DNA of 64,000 nt from Kiritimatiellia bacterium (GCA_030745755.1 JASLOA010000038.1:1-64000); one strand, 5' to 3'; numbered from the stretch's first letter, positions 48,793 through 58,810 are shown. Translations and numbers: made by a program. The notes: generated by a model not told the origin, from the letters alone.

Positions 48793-50558
48793 CCGTCCTC
48801 CTTAAGATAAGCCGGGACACCTACCCAACTCCGCAAAGCATGTGCCTCTTCATAGGCTTTCCGCGCGCCTTCACGGTCCTTCAGTTTCCAGCGCAGCTCG
48901 CCCAGCTTGCGCCAGTGCCGGTAGTTCTTCGGATCATACACCATGGACTGCGTCATGAAACGCTCGCCCAGCAGCTTCACGGGCTTTTCTTTGCTCCGTA
49001 TCATCCGTCTGCCCGCATAGAACCAGGCATGCTGCGAGGTCGGCGCCCAGACAATGGCCTTCGCGAGTCGGTTCGTCTTCATTCCTGGTATGGCGTAAAC
49101 AGAGTCACGTTTGTCCATGATGGGCGAAACGAAACAGACCACCAGCGTCAGTCCTGCTGCCACGATCAGTGCCGGGGCTGGTTTCCGGGGTTCCACCGAT
49201 GCCGGCAGAGCCAGGCCGACCAGTGCGCCGAGCGTGAAGCTGTAGAGCGGTATATAGGTCGCAAAGTCGACCAGGGCATGCACCCCGGCCACCACAACCG
49301 CTCCACAGGCGGCGAACGTGAGCATGGGGTCCGCTTCATGGCTACTGTGGGCGCGGTAGAAGCCGGACAGTGCCGCCATCACGGCCCACAGCGCGATGAG
49401 CGTACCGACAGTGCCACTGTCGGCTATTGTCTCGGCATAGAGGTTCTCCGCGTGCGTGCGGTGGCCTGAGACGGACGACGCACGGTGCATGGGGTAGACC
49501 GCATGGAAGCTGTTCGGGCCGGCTCCGAGGATGGGGTAGTGACGCCAAATGGTGAGGGACTCGCGCCAGACCTGCATCCGTCCCTGCAGACTCGCCGTCT
49601 GCGTAGGGCTCAGAATGGAACGCATGCTCTTCTCCACACGGGGCAGTACCGTCAGGGAAAGGGTCACGACAAGGGCAAGCAGCGGTATGAGCATCCAGAG
49701 TCCCACGCGACGATGGCGGGTGGTCAGCAGGAACAGCGGCAAGATAACAAGGGCCGATGCCCCGGCTACCACACCACCGCGTGATTCGGAGAGTGGCACC
49801 GCGGCAGCCAGGATGATGGCGCAGACACACATCAGCAAAGCGGAGGGCCAGCGTCGCTTGCTGATGTCGACTGCCGCGGCAATCACGGCAGCGGGGCACA
49901 GCATGGCCGCGAATCCCCCGAAGTGGTTCTGATTAACGAAGCAGGCTGCCGAGGAGGGACCGAGGCCTGAAGAGAGATCGATGGTCCACCAGAGCGCGTG
50001 GCCCTGTGGAATGATATGGAGCGAGACGATACCGGCTCCTGCCACGAGCGTACCGCCCAGGATCAAGGCACGAAGCAGAAAGAGACGCCCCGGCCGGGGC
50101 ATACGCCGCACGAGCAGGGCGGCACTGAAGGCGCCCATGCAGATGGCCAGGACCCGCAGCGTTCCAGCCCGGTTGCGCGTAACGCTGAAAAGCAATGTTG
50201 GCAGTTCAATGATATTGAGCGCATCCGCCTGGCGCAGGCGTGTGACGGCTACACTGTTCTGAGCAAATCGCTCCACACCGGTAATGGTCGTCAGCTTGAA
50301 GGGGAGGGGCACCAGCACAAGAACAAGAAATGAGAGGAGGGCCAGGTAGACCCATTCGGCGTTTTCCCACCAGGGGAGAGATGGGCGGGAACCAGAGGCC
50401 GAACGCCGCCGCACAAAGAGCGCTGCCCATGTCAGCAGGGCGCTGGCCCCCGCCAGAGACCAGCCGAAAACACCAGCGCCGGTAGAGGCCAGGAAAGACA
50501 GCACGACCATGATTGTTATGGCAGGTGCGTAGTCCAGAAGTCGTGCGGTTGTGCTCAT
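48789..50558 (-). CDS. O-antigen ligase-like (Wzy_C) membrane protein with C-terminal TPR-like tail
   Basis: ~12 TM, WRESLTIWRHYPILGAGPNSFHAVYPMHRASSVSGHRTHAENLYAETIADSGTVG. Confidence 0.8.
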   Translation of the reverse strand: MSTTARLLDYAPAITIMVVLSFLASTGAGVFGWSLAGASALLTWAALFVRRRSASGSRPSLPWWENAEWVYLALLSFLVLVLVPLPFKLTTITGVERFAQNSVAVTRLRQADALNIIELPTLLFSVTRNRAGTLRVLAICMGAFSAALLVRRMPRPGRLFLLRALILGGTLVAGAGIVSLHIIPQGHALWWTIDLSSGLGPSSAACFVNQNHFGGFAAMLCPAAVIAAAVDISKRRWPSALLMCVCAIILAAAVPLSESRGGVVAGASALVILPLFLLTTRHRRVGLWMLIPLLALVVTLSLTVLPRVEKSMRSILSPTQTASLQGRMQVWRESLTIWRHYPILGAGPNSFHAVYPMHRASSVSGHRTHAENLYAETIADSGTVGTLIALWAVMAALSGFYRAHSSHEADPMLTFAACGAVVVAGVHALVDFATYIPLYSFTLGALVGLALPASVEPRKPAPALIVAAGLTLVVCFVSPIMDKRDSVYAIPGMKTNRLAKAIVWAPTSQHAWFYAGRRMIRSKEKPVKLLGERFMTQSMVYDPKNYRHWRKLGELRWKLKDREGARKAYEEAHALRSWVGVPAYLKEDG

Positions 50559-52258
50559 GGTGCTGTCTGGTCGAAGATCTTCACACCATCCTCATCGTAG
50601 ATCAACACCGATCCGGAGGGAGGCTTCCTCTCGTTGTCGAGAATGACATGGTAGATCGTGCGGGCGCCGCCATACCAGTCGGTGGCGATGCCCGGCGGAT
50701 TCAGAAATCCGCGCAGATAGGCGATCCAGACCGAGGCACGCCGGCGCAGCGGTCCTTTGGCGTCGAACGGAGGCGGATTCACATTGAAGGCCCGCGGGTC
50801 GGCCACCTGTAGACTGAAGCGCGGGCAGCCGCTGACATAGCCCTGGATGTGAATGCCGTGGCGTCTGCTCGAGATAATGCGGAAGGGCCCTCGCGGGTTG
50901 ATGTGCTCAATGAACATGGCGGCTTTGTAGACCCGTGCGGGTGTGGCCTGCACCGAGCGCTGTACGACGATGGCCAGGCCACCGGCAATCGTCAGCAATG
51001 CAACCGTTTTCAGGATGGCCGTACGGTGCCGTGGCCAGTCCGACACCAGTTGAAGGACCGCGCACCAGGCGGCGATGCAGACGAATGGCAGCGTCAGCAT
51101 GGCGCCGTACATCTCGCTGTGATGGGCAAGGGGCAGTGAAGCCAGCAATCCACCCAGGCAGGCCCGGGTGGAGCCTGACTTGTTCCAGAGCCGTGGATAG
51201 AGCAGGATGCCAAGAACCGTGGCGATACCCATCCAGCCGAGACGTCGCACATCTCTGGACACATAGCCCAGGAGGTGACCGGGTAGCCCCGGAAGCCCCC
51301 AGCGCGGCGACATCAACACGCCGAGCACGAGTGCCAGCCCCAGTAGGACCGGGGCGGTCCAGGACCAGCGTGTGGGCAGCAGCAGTCCGATAGCCATGGC
51401 AGGAAAGAGGACCATCAGGGTCGGGATGCCGGCCTTGTGTGCGAGAACAAGGCAGAGACCTGACACAAGCGTCATAAGAAGGCCGGATGGTCGTCTGATT
51501 TTCAGGAGCCCCCATACGAAGAGGGGCAGAAGCGCAAGGTAGACCCCGCGACCGGTGCCCCAATGAACGTAACGCATGAAGACGGGCGCCAGAACATACA
51601 TGGCGGCGTAGCCGGCCTGGCGGGCCGGGTTCGAGGTGAAGGCTGAAGCCAGCAGGTTTGCGGCAAAGATGCCTGTCCACGCAATCACGAGCGAAGTGAG
51701 CCAGAAGCCTCCGTCAACTCCCGTGGCGCCCAGGATGGCAAGCGATCCCTGCATGAGCGGATGCAGGCTGGGGTAGGAGCGCGGCGTAAAGCCGGCCAGT
51801 GACAGGGGATGCACCAGCCACGGGACGTTCTGCTCGACGGCCATATTCGTGGCCATGTCCTGCCATTTGTACGTGTCGATGCCGGCCATGTAGGTGAATG
51901 GGAAGACGAGGATGGCCATCAGCAGGAGGATCAACCACGGCTGCAAAGGCGCGGGATGGTAGCCCGCCGGAATGGCCTTGCGGCGCAACAGTCGCATACT
52001 CAAGGCGCTGAGAAACAGCAACGCGAAGTGGAGCAGGGCCAGGCTGGACTGTTGGATTGGAATGCCTGTCCCGTGCATCAGGCATGGCAGTAGCAGGTTC
52101 AGAATGAACGCTGCAAGACCCGTTGTGGCAAGCGCCACGTCTCGGGGTGCCCGGGGAAGAAGAAGGCGGACAGTCAGCCATGGTGTGAAACAGATGGCGG
52201 TCGGGACTGCGATGCAGGCGACCAGACCGGCGAGAAGTGACGTCATAGGCCAGTCCAA
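50555..52258 (-). CDS. Large multi-pass membrane protein, GT-C-like
   Basis: Many TM, MAGIDTYKWQDMATNMAVEQNVPWLVHP...; 4-nt overlap with O-ligase-like gene. Confidence 0.6.
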   Translation of the reverse strand: MDWPMTSLLAGLVACIAVPTAICFTPWLTVRLLLPRAPRDVALATTGLAAFILNLLLPCLMHGTGIPIQQSSLALLHFALLFLSALSMRLLRRKAIPAGYHPAPLQPWLILLLMAILVFPFTYMAGIDTYKWQDMATNMAVEQNVPWLVHPLSLAGFTPRSYPSLHPLMQGSLAILGATGVDGGFWLTSLVIAWTGIFAANLLASAFTSNPARQAGYAAMYVLAPVFMRYVHWGTGRGVYLALLPLFVWGLLKIRRPSGLLMTLVSGLCLVLAHKAGIPTLMVLFPAMAIGLLLPTRWSWTAPVLLGLALVLGVLMSPRWGLPGLPGHLLGYVSRDVRRLGWMGIATVLGILLYPRLWNKSGSTRACLGGLLASLPLAHHSEMYGAMLTLPFVCIAAWCAVLQLVSDWPRHRTAILKTVALLTIAGGLAIVVQRSVQATPARVYKAAMFIEHINPRGPFRIISSRRHGIHIQGYVSGCPRFSLQVADPRAFNVNPPPFDAKGPLRRRASVWIAYLRGFLNPPGIATDWYGGARTIYHVILDNERKPPSGSVLIYDEDGVKIFDQTAP

Positions 52259-52261
52259 TGC

Positions 52262-55200
52262 TTAGACGAGGCTTTTGCTGACAACGGGTTCATCATCGTC
52301 ATCGTCATCGTCGTCATCATCGTCGTCGTCATCATCGTCGTCATCATCGTCGTCATCATCGTCGTCATCGTCGCTGTAGAAGCCATCGTCGTCGTCATCG
52401 TCGTCATCGGGAGGGGGGAGCCGACGCCCCGGAGGCTCGTCGTCATCTCCATCATCATCCTCTTCTTCTTCTTCCGGCTTCTTCTCGATGACGTGTGCAG
52501 CCTCGCTGCCTTCGACGCCGCAGGGACAGAGGCAGAGGCGATAAGGGATGCGAATTACGTATGGTGTAGTGGGTGGACCATCGCCAGGGGCCACCACGGC
52601 TCGGAAGCCTCCGAACCCATCGGTGAAATGGGGTGGTGTGTATCTACGCTCGTTGAGTGTCGGCAGCGCAAAACGCCAGGACCCACCATAGGCCGCCCGC
52701 TCACCCGCCGATCCGGCAAGTCCGGGGTCAAGCAGCCACTCGGTGACATTTCCGCTCAGATCGTGAATTCCATAGACATTCTCGTTCGTGTGCGTGCGCT
52801 TGGTGCCGTTACGCTTGCTGCCATCGAAGTAACCCACGGGCATGGTGTCCTGGTTTCCGCCTGCGAGGGCTCCGAGGAAGTTGGCGTCGAGCGTGTCAAC
52901 CGTGTCGCGGCCAAACGCGTAAAGGGTGTTGGAGTTTCCGTTCCATGAGGCCGCGGCGTAGAACTCGTTGAAGGGGTTGGGCCAGCTCTTCATGCCGCGG
53001 AATGTGTGATGATCCGGTTTCTCTTCCGGCTCCACGGTCTTGATGGGGAGACGGTATCCTTTGACGTTCTCAATCCATCGTTTGTAGTCATCAGGGCCGA
53101 AGCGATCATCACGCCACTGCATGACCCCGCAGGTGGCCGGCGCCCAATCCTCCGCCCACGATCCTTCACGATAGGCCAACTGGTCCTCGGCGATGCCATC
53201 GCGTAGCGATAGCCAGTTGCAGTACTTCATAGCACCAAAAGCGGAGACGCCTCCGACCGGTCGACCGGCATCCGCAGGAGCAACACTGAACCGTGCTCCC
53301 CGTGGCTGGAAAGGATTGAATGCGATCCGGCTGGCAGAACGCAGGAAGAGTTCATCCCGGCCCCGATGCATGGCGCTGTTGAACCAGGCGTTGCCTTCAA
53401 CACACACGAACACGTTGTCGCTGCGCGAATCAGTGGCCGGTAGCTCGATCCCGTTCAGGAACTCGACGAACTCTCGGTTTGAGACCAGGAGATACACTCT
53501 GTTCCACGCCGATGAAACCGCGCAGTTGTCCATGGGTAGGCGGAACCCGCTGTAGCCGAGAAGCTCTTCGCGCTCTTCAGCAGTAAAGATGCCGCGTGCC
53601 CAGTTGCTGGTCGAACAGGTGACCGGGGCCCAGTCGAGCGTGTGGGTGCCTTCACGGAAGCAGCGCTGACCGGCACCACGGCCCGTATCGATCGTGAGCC
53701 AGTTGCAATACTTGACGGCGCCAAACCAGGAGACACCGACGGCGGGGTGGTTGGTGTAGGATCCACCAGCCCTGGAGATGCGTGGGGTGACGGTGTAACG
53801 GCTGCCGATGGGAAACTCAGGATTATACTCTATGCGACTCTTTCCAACGGCGAAGACCTCGTCCCGCTCAGGTTCCATCTCCGGGTTAAACCAGACATTA
53901 CCAGCCGCGTCGAAGGTGAGGTTGGTACCCCGGTAATGGTTCGTATGGGCCTGGGCGTCGTTGAGGAAACGTACAAACTCATCGTTGGTCGTCTCGAAAC
54001 GCGCCATGTGGAAGCCGTAGCCTGGTCCCCCGGGCTGACTCTCTCCCGGCACCCATGCAAGATCCGGTCCGGGGTTCGGGGGAGGGGAGATCATGGCCAG
54101 CAACCCATCGCTATGTCCGCCGGCGTGGCGGGTCTGTACGGCATTGGCCGGGACAAGATTGGTCGAAGAGGTCTGACCTGATACATGGAAGAGGCGTCCG
54201 GCCTGCATGGCCCCGCCGTAGATATGATCGGCTTGGCTTCCTCCCAGGTAGGTACAGTAGACAGTATTGGAGCCGGCTACTGCGAAAGCCGCCCCGAACC
54301 CATCCCAGCGGCCACCACCATGGACAGCTTGAACCGCATCATGCACGGGCAGATTGGTAGACGATGTCTCGCCGGCAAGTGCGGCCTCGCCGATCGCGTT
54401 GGGTACCACGACGAAGGCGCGATCGTCACCTGTGCCGCCAAAGTAGGTAAGCAGGACCGGTTGCATGGCTTCAGGTTCGAGTTTGCAGACAAACGCATCC
54501 CACATTCCGCCTCCGAAGGAGGACTGGACTGGATTGACCATGCGCAGGTCGAGTGAGGCCGTCTCGCCGGCGAGGTAGGTGTAGCCGGCGCTGTCGAGGG
54601 CGATGCTGTAAGCGCGGTCATCATTCTCCGCCCCGACATAGGTAGAGAACCCGAGAGTCAGTGTGACGGGATCCAGCATGGCTACAAAGGCGTCGACACC
54701 TCCGCCGGGCTCCGCCTGCCAGGCGTCGGATGTGGGGAAATCAGACGAAGCTGTTTCGCCTGTGAGGAAAATTCTACCCGTGCCATCCACGGCCACGCCG
54801 TAGGCGGCGTCCTTGCCTGAGCCACCGATACGGACGCCGGATGCCGCCTGACCTGGCTTGACCCGCAGAACAAAGGCGTCCTGCTCGCCGCAGGGGCCGA
54901 GCGTCTTGATGCCCGCGAAGTCGTCAGATGCGGTATCACCGCTAACGACCACAGTGCCGTCCGATGCCAGGGCAAGCGCATGGGCGTGATCGTCCCCACT
55001 GCCGCCGATGCGGGCGGATCGCACGACTTTGCCCTCCGGGTCAAGGTGCGTGAGAAAGGCATCCCAGCTCTGCCCCGAAGAAGCGAGCTCGGGTGCATCC
55101 ACGAGCGGGAAGTCGCGCGACAGCGTCTCGCCACAGACAACCATGCTGCCGTCGGGTGCGACAACGAGGTCCAGGGCACGGTCCTCGGCCGAGCCGCCCA

Positions 55201-56596
55201 GGAAGGTCGTGAAGACGGGGTGTCCGTCGACGGCGCGGTACTTTGTGATGAATACGTCGATGTCCTTGGCGAGTCGTTTTGGATCGGGGGTCTTGCCCGC
55301 AAAGCGCCGCGAGGCCGTCTCACCGGCAACGTAGGTGAAGCCCTTGTGATCAACCGCAACGGCAAAGGCGGTATCGTCCGCCTCGCCACCGAGGTACGAG
55401 AGTAGATCAAGCTGCGGCCCAGTAGGTGGCGGGTTGGAGGGCGAGTGAACGTCGGGTGTCAGATCCAGTTGCACGGTGGGCCCGTGCTGCTGGAATCGGG
55501 CATTGATCGGCACGGGGATGCTGTTCTCGTCAATGCGGAAGGCACGCGGGGCGTGCTGTACGATCCTGCCGTGGCTCAGTTCCGCAATCATGTTCCCGTA
55601 GGGATCAATCGCGGCCAGCTCCGCCCCATCAAAGGCCATTTGCAGTGCACCTGGGTCACCGTCAGGGCCGACGGTGAAGATGAACTCAAGACGATTGCGT
55701 TCGGCGTAGCAGTCCATGTTGATGCCGGGGAAGACGTCGGGGTACTGGACGATGGGGTAGCCGTTAACATCGGTAAACCAGAGGGCCGGGTCGGTGCCCA
55801 TGGCATAGTGGCTAACGGGATCCAGGGCAGTGCCAGCGCGCTTGCGCTTATCTGGTCTGGTGCGCTGTTGGCCCTGGGGCAGCGAACCGCCATGGTGCCA
55901 GCGGTCCAAACGGTCGCCCTCAGTTTTGGAGGGTCCACCGGGAGGCGATCCGCCGCCGAGGGGGCCGCTGTTGACCAGCCGCAACGAGACGTCCAGCGTG
56001 CAGTCAAGGTCGCTGATCTGCGAGCGGCTGTCTTCGGGGCCGCATTCGATATTGTCGCTCACGGTCAGATCAATGTGTTCGCGCTCGATCCGCAGGGCCA
56101 CGGCTCCGCCTCCGGGCAGAATGTCGAGGGACGCGCCGTTGGCAGCCAGGTCGAACTCACCGGAGTAGTCTTCACAGAGCTCTTCAAAACAGAGGGGCGG
56201 GAGTTCCATCGGCGCGCCTGCCTTGCGCCGGCGTTCTAAGTTCTGGGGCAGATCCATGACAATCGTGCTGGCCGCCAGCGCCATGATTGGTGGCGCCGAA
56301 GCGGGGGCTTTGAACCCAAAACGGCTCTCCCGTCCACTGGGGCCGATAGACCAGGCCGGTGTGGTGTCAACGTCCTCGCCGCCGGGACCGTGCCGTCGTG
56401 ATCCATCTGTTTGGCCCGGCTCAGTGGGCCGGGCCGCGTCCGGGTCCAGTGCGTCGAGCAGGAGCTCCTGTGGCGGAGGTGCCTCCCCCCGCTTCTCGGG
56501 CAGGATAGCAAAGAAGTAGTAGCCCAGCCCTCCACTGGCCCCAACAAGGGCCGCGATGGCTAGAAGAAGAACGAGATAGGTACGTGCTCCAGACAT
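52262..56596 (-). CDS. Membrane-anchored SBBP-repeat beta-propeller plus FGE-fold protein with poly-Asp C-terminus
   Basis: N-terminal TM; repeated (D)AF/DDxAYxIALDSxGxxYLAGETxSxDFP units; FGE-like segments (NEFVRFLND..., ENVYGIHDLSGNVTEWLLDPG...GGSWRF); 27 consecutive Asp codons at 52292-52372. Confidence 0.85.
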   Translation of the reverse strand: MSGARTYLVLLLAIAALVGASGGLGYYFFAILPEKRGEAPPPQELLLDALDPDAARPTEPGQTDGSRRHGPGGEDVDTTPAWSIGPSGRESRFGFKAPASAPPIMALAASTIVMDLPQNLERRRKAGAPMELPPLCFEELCEDYSGEFDLAANGASLDILPGGGAVALRIEREHIDLTVSDNIECGPEDSRSQISDLDCTLDVSLRLVNSGPLGGGSPPGGPSKTEGDRLDRWHHGGSLPQGQQRTRPDKRKRAGTALDPVSHYAMGTDPALWFTDVNGYPIVQYPDVFPGINMDCYAERNRLEFIFTVGPDGDPGALQMAFDGAELAAIDPYGNMIAELSHGRIVQHAPRAFRIDENSIPVPINARFQQHGPTVQLDLTPDVHSPSNPPPTGPQLDLLSYLGGEADDTAFAVAVDHKGFTYVAGETASRRFAGKTPDPKRLAKDIDVFITKYRAVDGHPVFTTFLGGSAEDRALDLVVAPDGSMVVCGETLSRDFPLVDAPELASSGQSWDAFLTHLDPEGKVVRSARIGGSGDDHAHALALASDGTVVVSGDTASDDFAGIKTLGPCGEQDAFVLRVKPGQAASGVRIGGSGKDAAYGVAVDGTGRIFLTGETASSDFPTSDAWQAEPGGGVDAFVAMLDPVTLTLGFSTYVGAENDDRAYSIALDSAGYTYLAGETASLDLRMVNPVQSSFGGGMWDAFVCKLEPEAMQPVLLTYFGGTGDDRAFVVVPNAIGEAALAGETSSTNLPVHDAVQAVHGGGRWDGFGAAFAVAGSNTVYCTYLGGSQADHIYGGAMQAGRLFHVSGQTSSTNLVPANAVQTRHAGGHSDGLLAMISPPPNPGPDLAWVPGESQPGGPGYGFHMARFETTNDEFVRFLNDAQAHTNHYRGTNLTFDAAGNVWFNPEMEPERDEVFAVGKSRIEYNPEFPIGSRYTVTPRISRAGGSYTNHPAVGVSWFGAVKYCNWLTIDTGRGAGQRCFREGTHTLDWAPVTCSTSNWARGIFTAEEREELLGYSGFRLPMDNCAVSSAWNRVYLLVSNREFVEFLNGIELPATDSRSDNVFVCVEGNAWFNSAMHRGRDELFLRSASRIAFNPFQPRGARFSVAPADAGRPVGGVSAFGAMKYCNWLSLRDGIAEDQLAYREGSWAEDWAPATCGVMQWRDDRFGPDDYKRWIENVKGYRLPIKTVEPEEKPDHHTFRGMKSWPNPFNEFYAAASWNGNSNTLYAFGRDTVDTLDANFLGALAGGNQDTMPVGYFDGSKRNGTKRTHTNENVYGIHDLSGNVTEWLLDPGLAGSAGERAAYGGSWRFALPTLNERRYTPPHFTDGFGGFRAVVAPGDGPPTTPYVIRIPYRLCLCPCGVEGSEAAHVIEKKPEEEEEDDDGDDDEPPGRRLPPPDDDDDDDDGFYSDDDDDDDDDDDDDDDDDDDDDDDDDDDEPVVSKSLV
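52292..52372 (-). repeat. GAC/GAT triplet tract encoding 27 Asp
   Basis: In-frame run with partial 12-nt periodicity GACGACGATGAT. Confidence 0.9.
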
Positions 56597-56686
56597 GGAT
56601 TATCCTCTGAGTTGTCCTGTTATCCTATCCCATTTTCAGATGCATAAGCTAGGATAATCCGTGCCCATGCACCGTTTGGGCCGCTC

Positions 56687-57109
56687 TCAGAGGCTGGCTT
56701 CTACCGTGATGGCAATGCCACCGCGGGGACGGAACACGCCGATTACCTCGGCTTGGCGAGGGGCGCAGGCGGCGACGAGATCGTCGAGTACCTGGTTGAC
56801 GACCGCTTCGTGGAAGGCGCCGTGGTTGCGGTAGGCGAAGAGGTAGAGCTTGAGTGCCTTGCTTTCGATGCAGCGCTGATCGGCAATATAGCGAATCGTG
56901 ATGTGGCCGAAGTCGGGCTGACCGGTAATCGGGCAGATGGATGTGAACTCAGGACAGTCGAATGTGATCCAGTAATCGCGCTCCGGATGGCTGTTGGGGA
57001 ACGTCTCAAGACGGGCCTCGGAAGGAGACCCCGGGTAATCCGTCCGTTGCGCCCCAAGCAGTGTGAGCTCTTCCGTGTTCGGCGAAGCCTGGTTCTCTTC
57101 TGCACTCAT
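56687..57109 (-). CDS. queF: NADPH-dependent 7-cyano-7-deazaguanine reductase
   Basis: FDCPEFTSICPITGQPDFGHITIRYIADQRCIESKALKLYL. Confidence 0.95.
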   Translation of the reverse strand: MSAEENQASPNTEELTLLGAQRTDYPGSPSEARLETFPNSHPERDYWITFDCPEFTSICPITGQPDFGHITIRYIADQRCIESKALKLYLFAYRNHGAFHEAVVNQVLDDLVAACAPRQAEVIGVFRPRGGIAITVEASL

Positions 57110-57222
57110 GGCGCCTATGATAGAGAGACCACGGTTCGTGTCCAGAGACAAAGTACACAAGCTCTCTGCGCCTATCCCAGTTCAGGGACGTCAACCCAGT
57201 AGCGTCCCGTAAGGGGAGGGGA

Positions 57223-57500
57223 AAACCACGGAGGGCACGGAGGCACGGAGGAGAGGTTGCGAGAATCCGTCGGCTCGGGATACCGAGCCTAGGATTCTCG
57301 CAACATTGTTCGGGGAGGGGAGGAGAGGGAGTGGAGGCGAACGTTGGGGCCGTAGGGCTATCCGTTCACCCTCCCATCCCGCCTCTTCTCTCCATAGGAC
57401 AACGTCGCGAGAATAGAGGTGCGGGGTATTCCCCGCGCCCGATTCTCGTGACCTCTTCCGTATTTTTCTCCTCCGTGCCTCCGTGTCCTCCAGCGAAGCG
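57223..57500. repeat. Composite palindromic element
   Basis: Outer arms CGGAGGGCACGGAGGCACGGAGGAGA / TCTCCTCCGTGCCTCCGTGTCCTCC; internal hairpins 57256-57304 and 57404-57452. Confidence 0.8.
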
Positions 57501-57607
57501 GGTGGTTCGTCCCTCTCCGTCAGGGGCGGAAAAGTCTCAAATGGAGGGTTGGCAACAGGTGCCGAGATCATTAGCAAAGTCGAGTGTTTGTCGTTCGGTA
57601 TCAGGGC

Positions 57608-58786
57608 TTATGGGATGGCAGTGACGTCAACCCACTTGCGCTCTTTCCAGCTCTTCATCCCTAGCTCAGCGAGTTGGACGCCTTTGGCTCCTTCCATGAG
57701 GGAGTAGCGCCATGGTGTGTCGAGGACGACATGGTTGATGAACAGCTCCCACTGAATCTTGAATGCGTTGTCGTATTCGATGTTGTTGGGGACATCTTCC
57801 CAGCCCGCAAAGAAATCGATCGGTTGCGGAACATCCGGGTTCCAGACCGGCTTGGGCGTGTTGGCGGCGCTCTGGGTCTTCACTTCGCGCAGCCCCGCCA
57901 CGGCTGAACCTTTGTCACCATCCACCTGGATCGTCAAGAGGTCGTCCCGGCGCACGCGGGTGCACCACGAGCTGTTGAACTGGACCATGGTGCCGTCTTC
58001 AAGCAGGAACATCGCATACGCCGAGTCGTCCGCCGTTGCCTTGAATGGCGTGCCGTCCTCCTTGCGCCGCTCGGGCAGATCGGTCTTGCCATAGGAAACC
58101 AGGCTCTTGATCGGACCGAACATGTTATCAATCACGTAGCGCCAGTGGCAGAACATGTCGATCATCAGGCCGCCCCCATCTTCGCTGCGGTAGTTCCAGC
58201 TGGGGCGCTGAGGCGGCTGATCGTAATCCATGCCCGTGAAGACCCAGTAGCCGAAGTCTCCCTTAACCGAGAGAATCTTGCCGAAGAAACCGAGTTCGCT
58301 GAGCATCTTCAGCTTTCGGAAACCGGGCAGCCAGAGCTTGTCCTGAACGACGCCATTCTTGAGTCCGGCTTCATCGACAAGCTTGGCAAGCCGCACGGCT
58401 TCGGAGGTCTCAACCGCCGTGGGCTTCTCGCAGTAGATGGCCTTGCCGGCCTTGACCGCCATCTCGACAAAACCGGCGCGCTGTAGCGTGCCGGATGCAT
58501 CGAAGAAGATCTCGTAGTCCCCGTACTTACCATCGAGTGCGCCCTGCACGTCGGTGGTGTATTTGTAGGCTTCCCCACGGGCATCGTTGCCGTATTGCTC
58601 GGCAAGTGCTTTGAGCGCATAGTCCCGTCGCCCGGTCAGGATGGGATCCGGCATGATGATCAGGTCATTGCCGACCTGAATGCCGCCATCTTTGATGATA
58701 GCACTGATGGATCGCGCAAGGTGCTGATGGGTTCCCATGCGTCCGGTGACGCCGTTCATGATGATGCCGATACGTCTGATTTCCAT
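57608..58786 (-). CDS. Gfo/Idh/MocA-family oxidoreductase
   Basis: IGIIMNGVTGRMGTHQHL, EIFFDASGTLQRAGFVEMAVKAGKAIYCEKPTAVETSEAVRLA. Confidence 0.88.
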   Translation of the reverse strand: MEIRRIGIIMNGVTGRMGTHQHLARSISAIIKDGGIQVGNDLIIMPDPILTGRRDYALKALAEQYGNDARGEAYKYTTDVQGALDGKYGDYEIFFDASGTLQRAGFVEMAVKAGKAIYCEKPTAVETSEAVRLAKLVDEAGLKNGVVQDKLWLPGFRKLKMLSELGFFGKILSVKGDFGYWVFTGMDYDQPPQRPSWNYRSEDGGGLMIDMFCHWRYVIDNMFGPIKSLVSYGKTDLPERRKEDGTPFKATADDSAYAMFLLEDGTMVQFNSSWCTRVRRDDLLTIQVDGDKGSAVAGLREVKTQSAANTPKPVWNPDVPQPIDFFAGWEDVPNNIEYDNAFKIQWELFINHVVLDTPWRYSLMEGAKGVQLAELGMKSWKERKWVDVTAIP

Positions 58787-58810
58787 CGTGATGCTCCTTT
58801 GAGTATGCGT

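Noticed and set aside
57191-57577. 128-aa minus-strand ORF between queF and the Gfo/Idh gene
   Set aside because: Entirely translated palindromic repeat DNA (see composite palindrome), not a gene.
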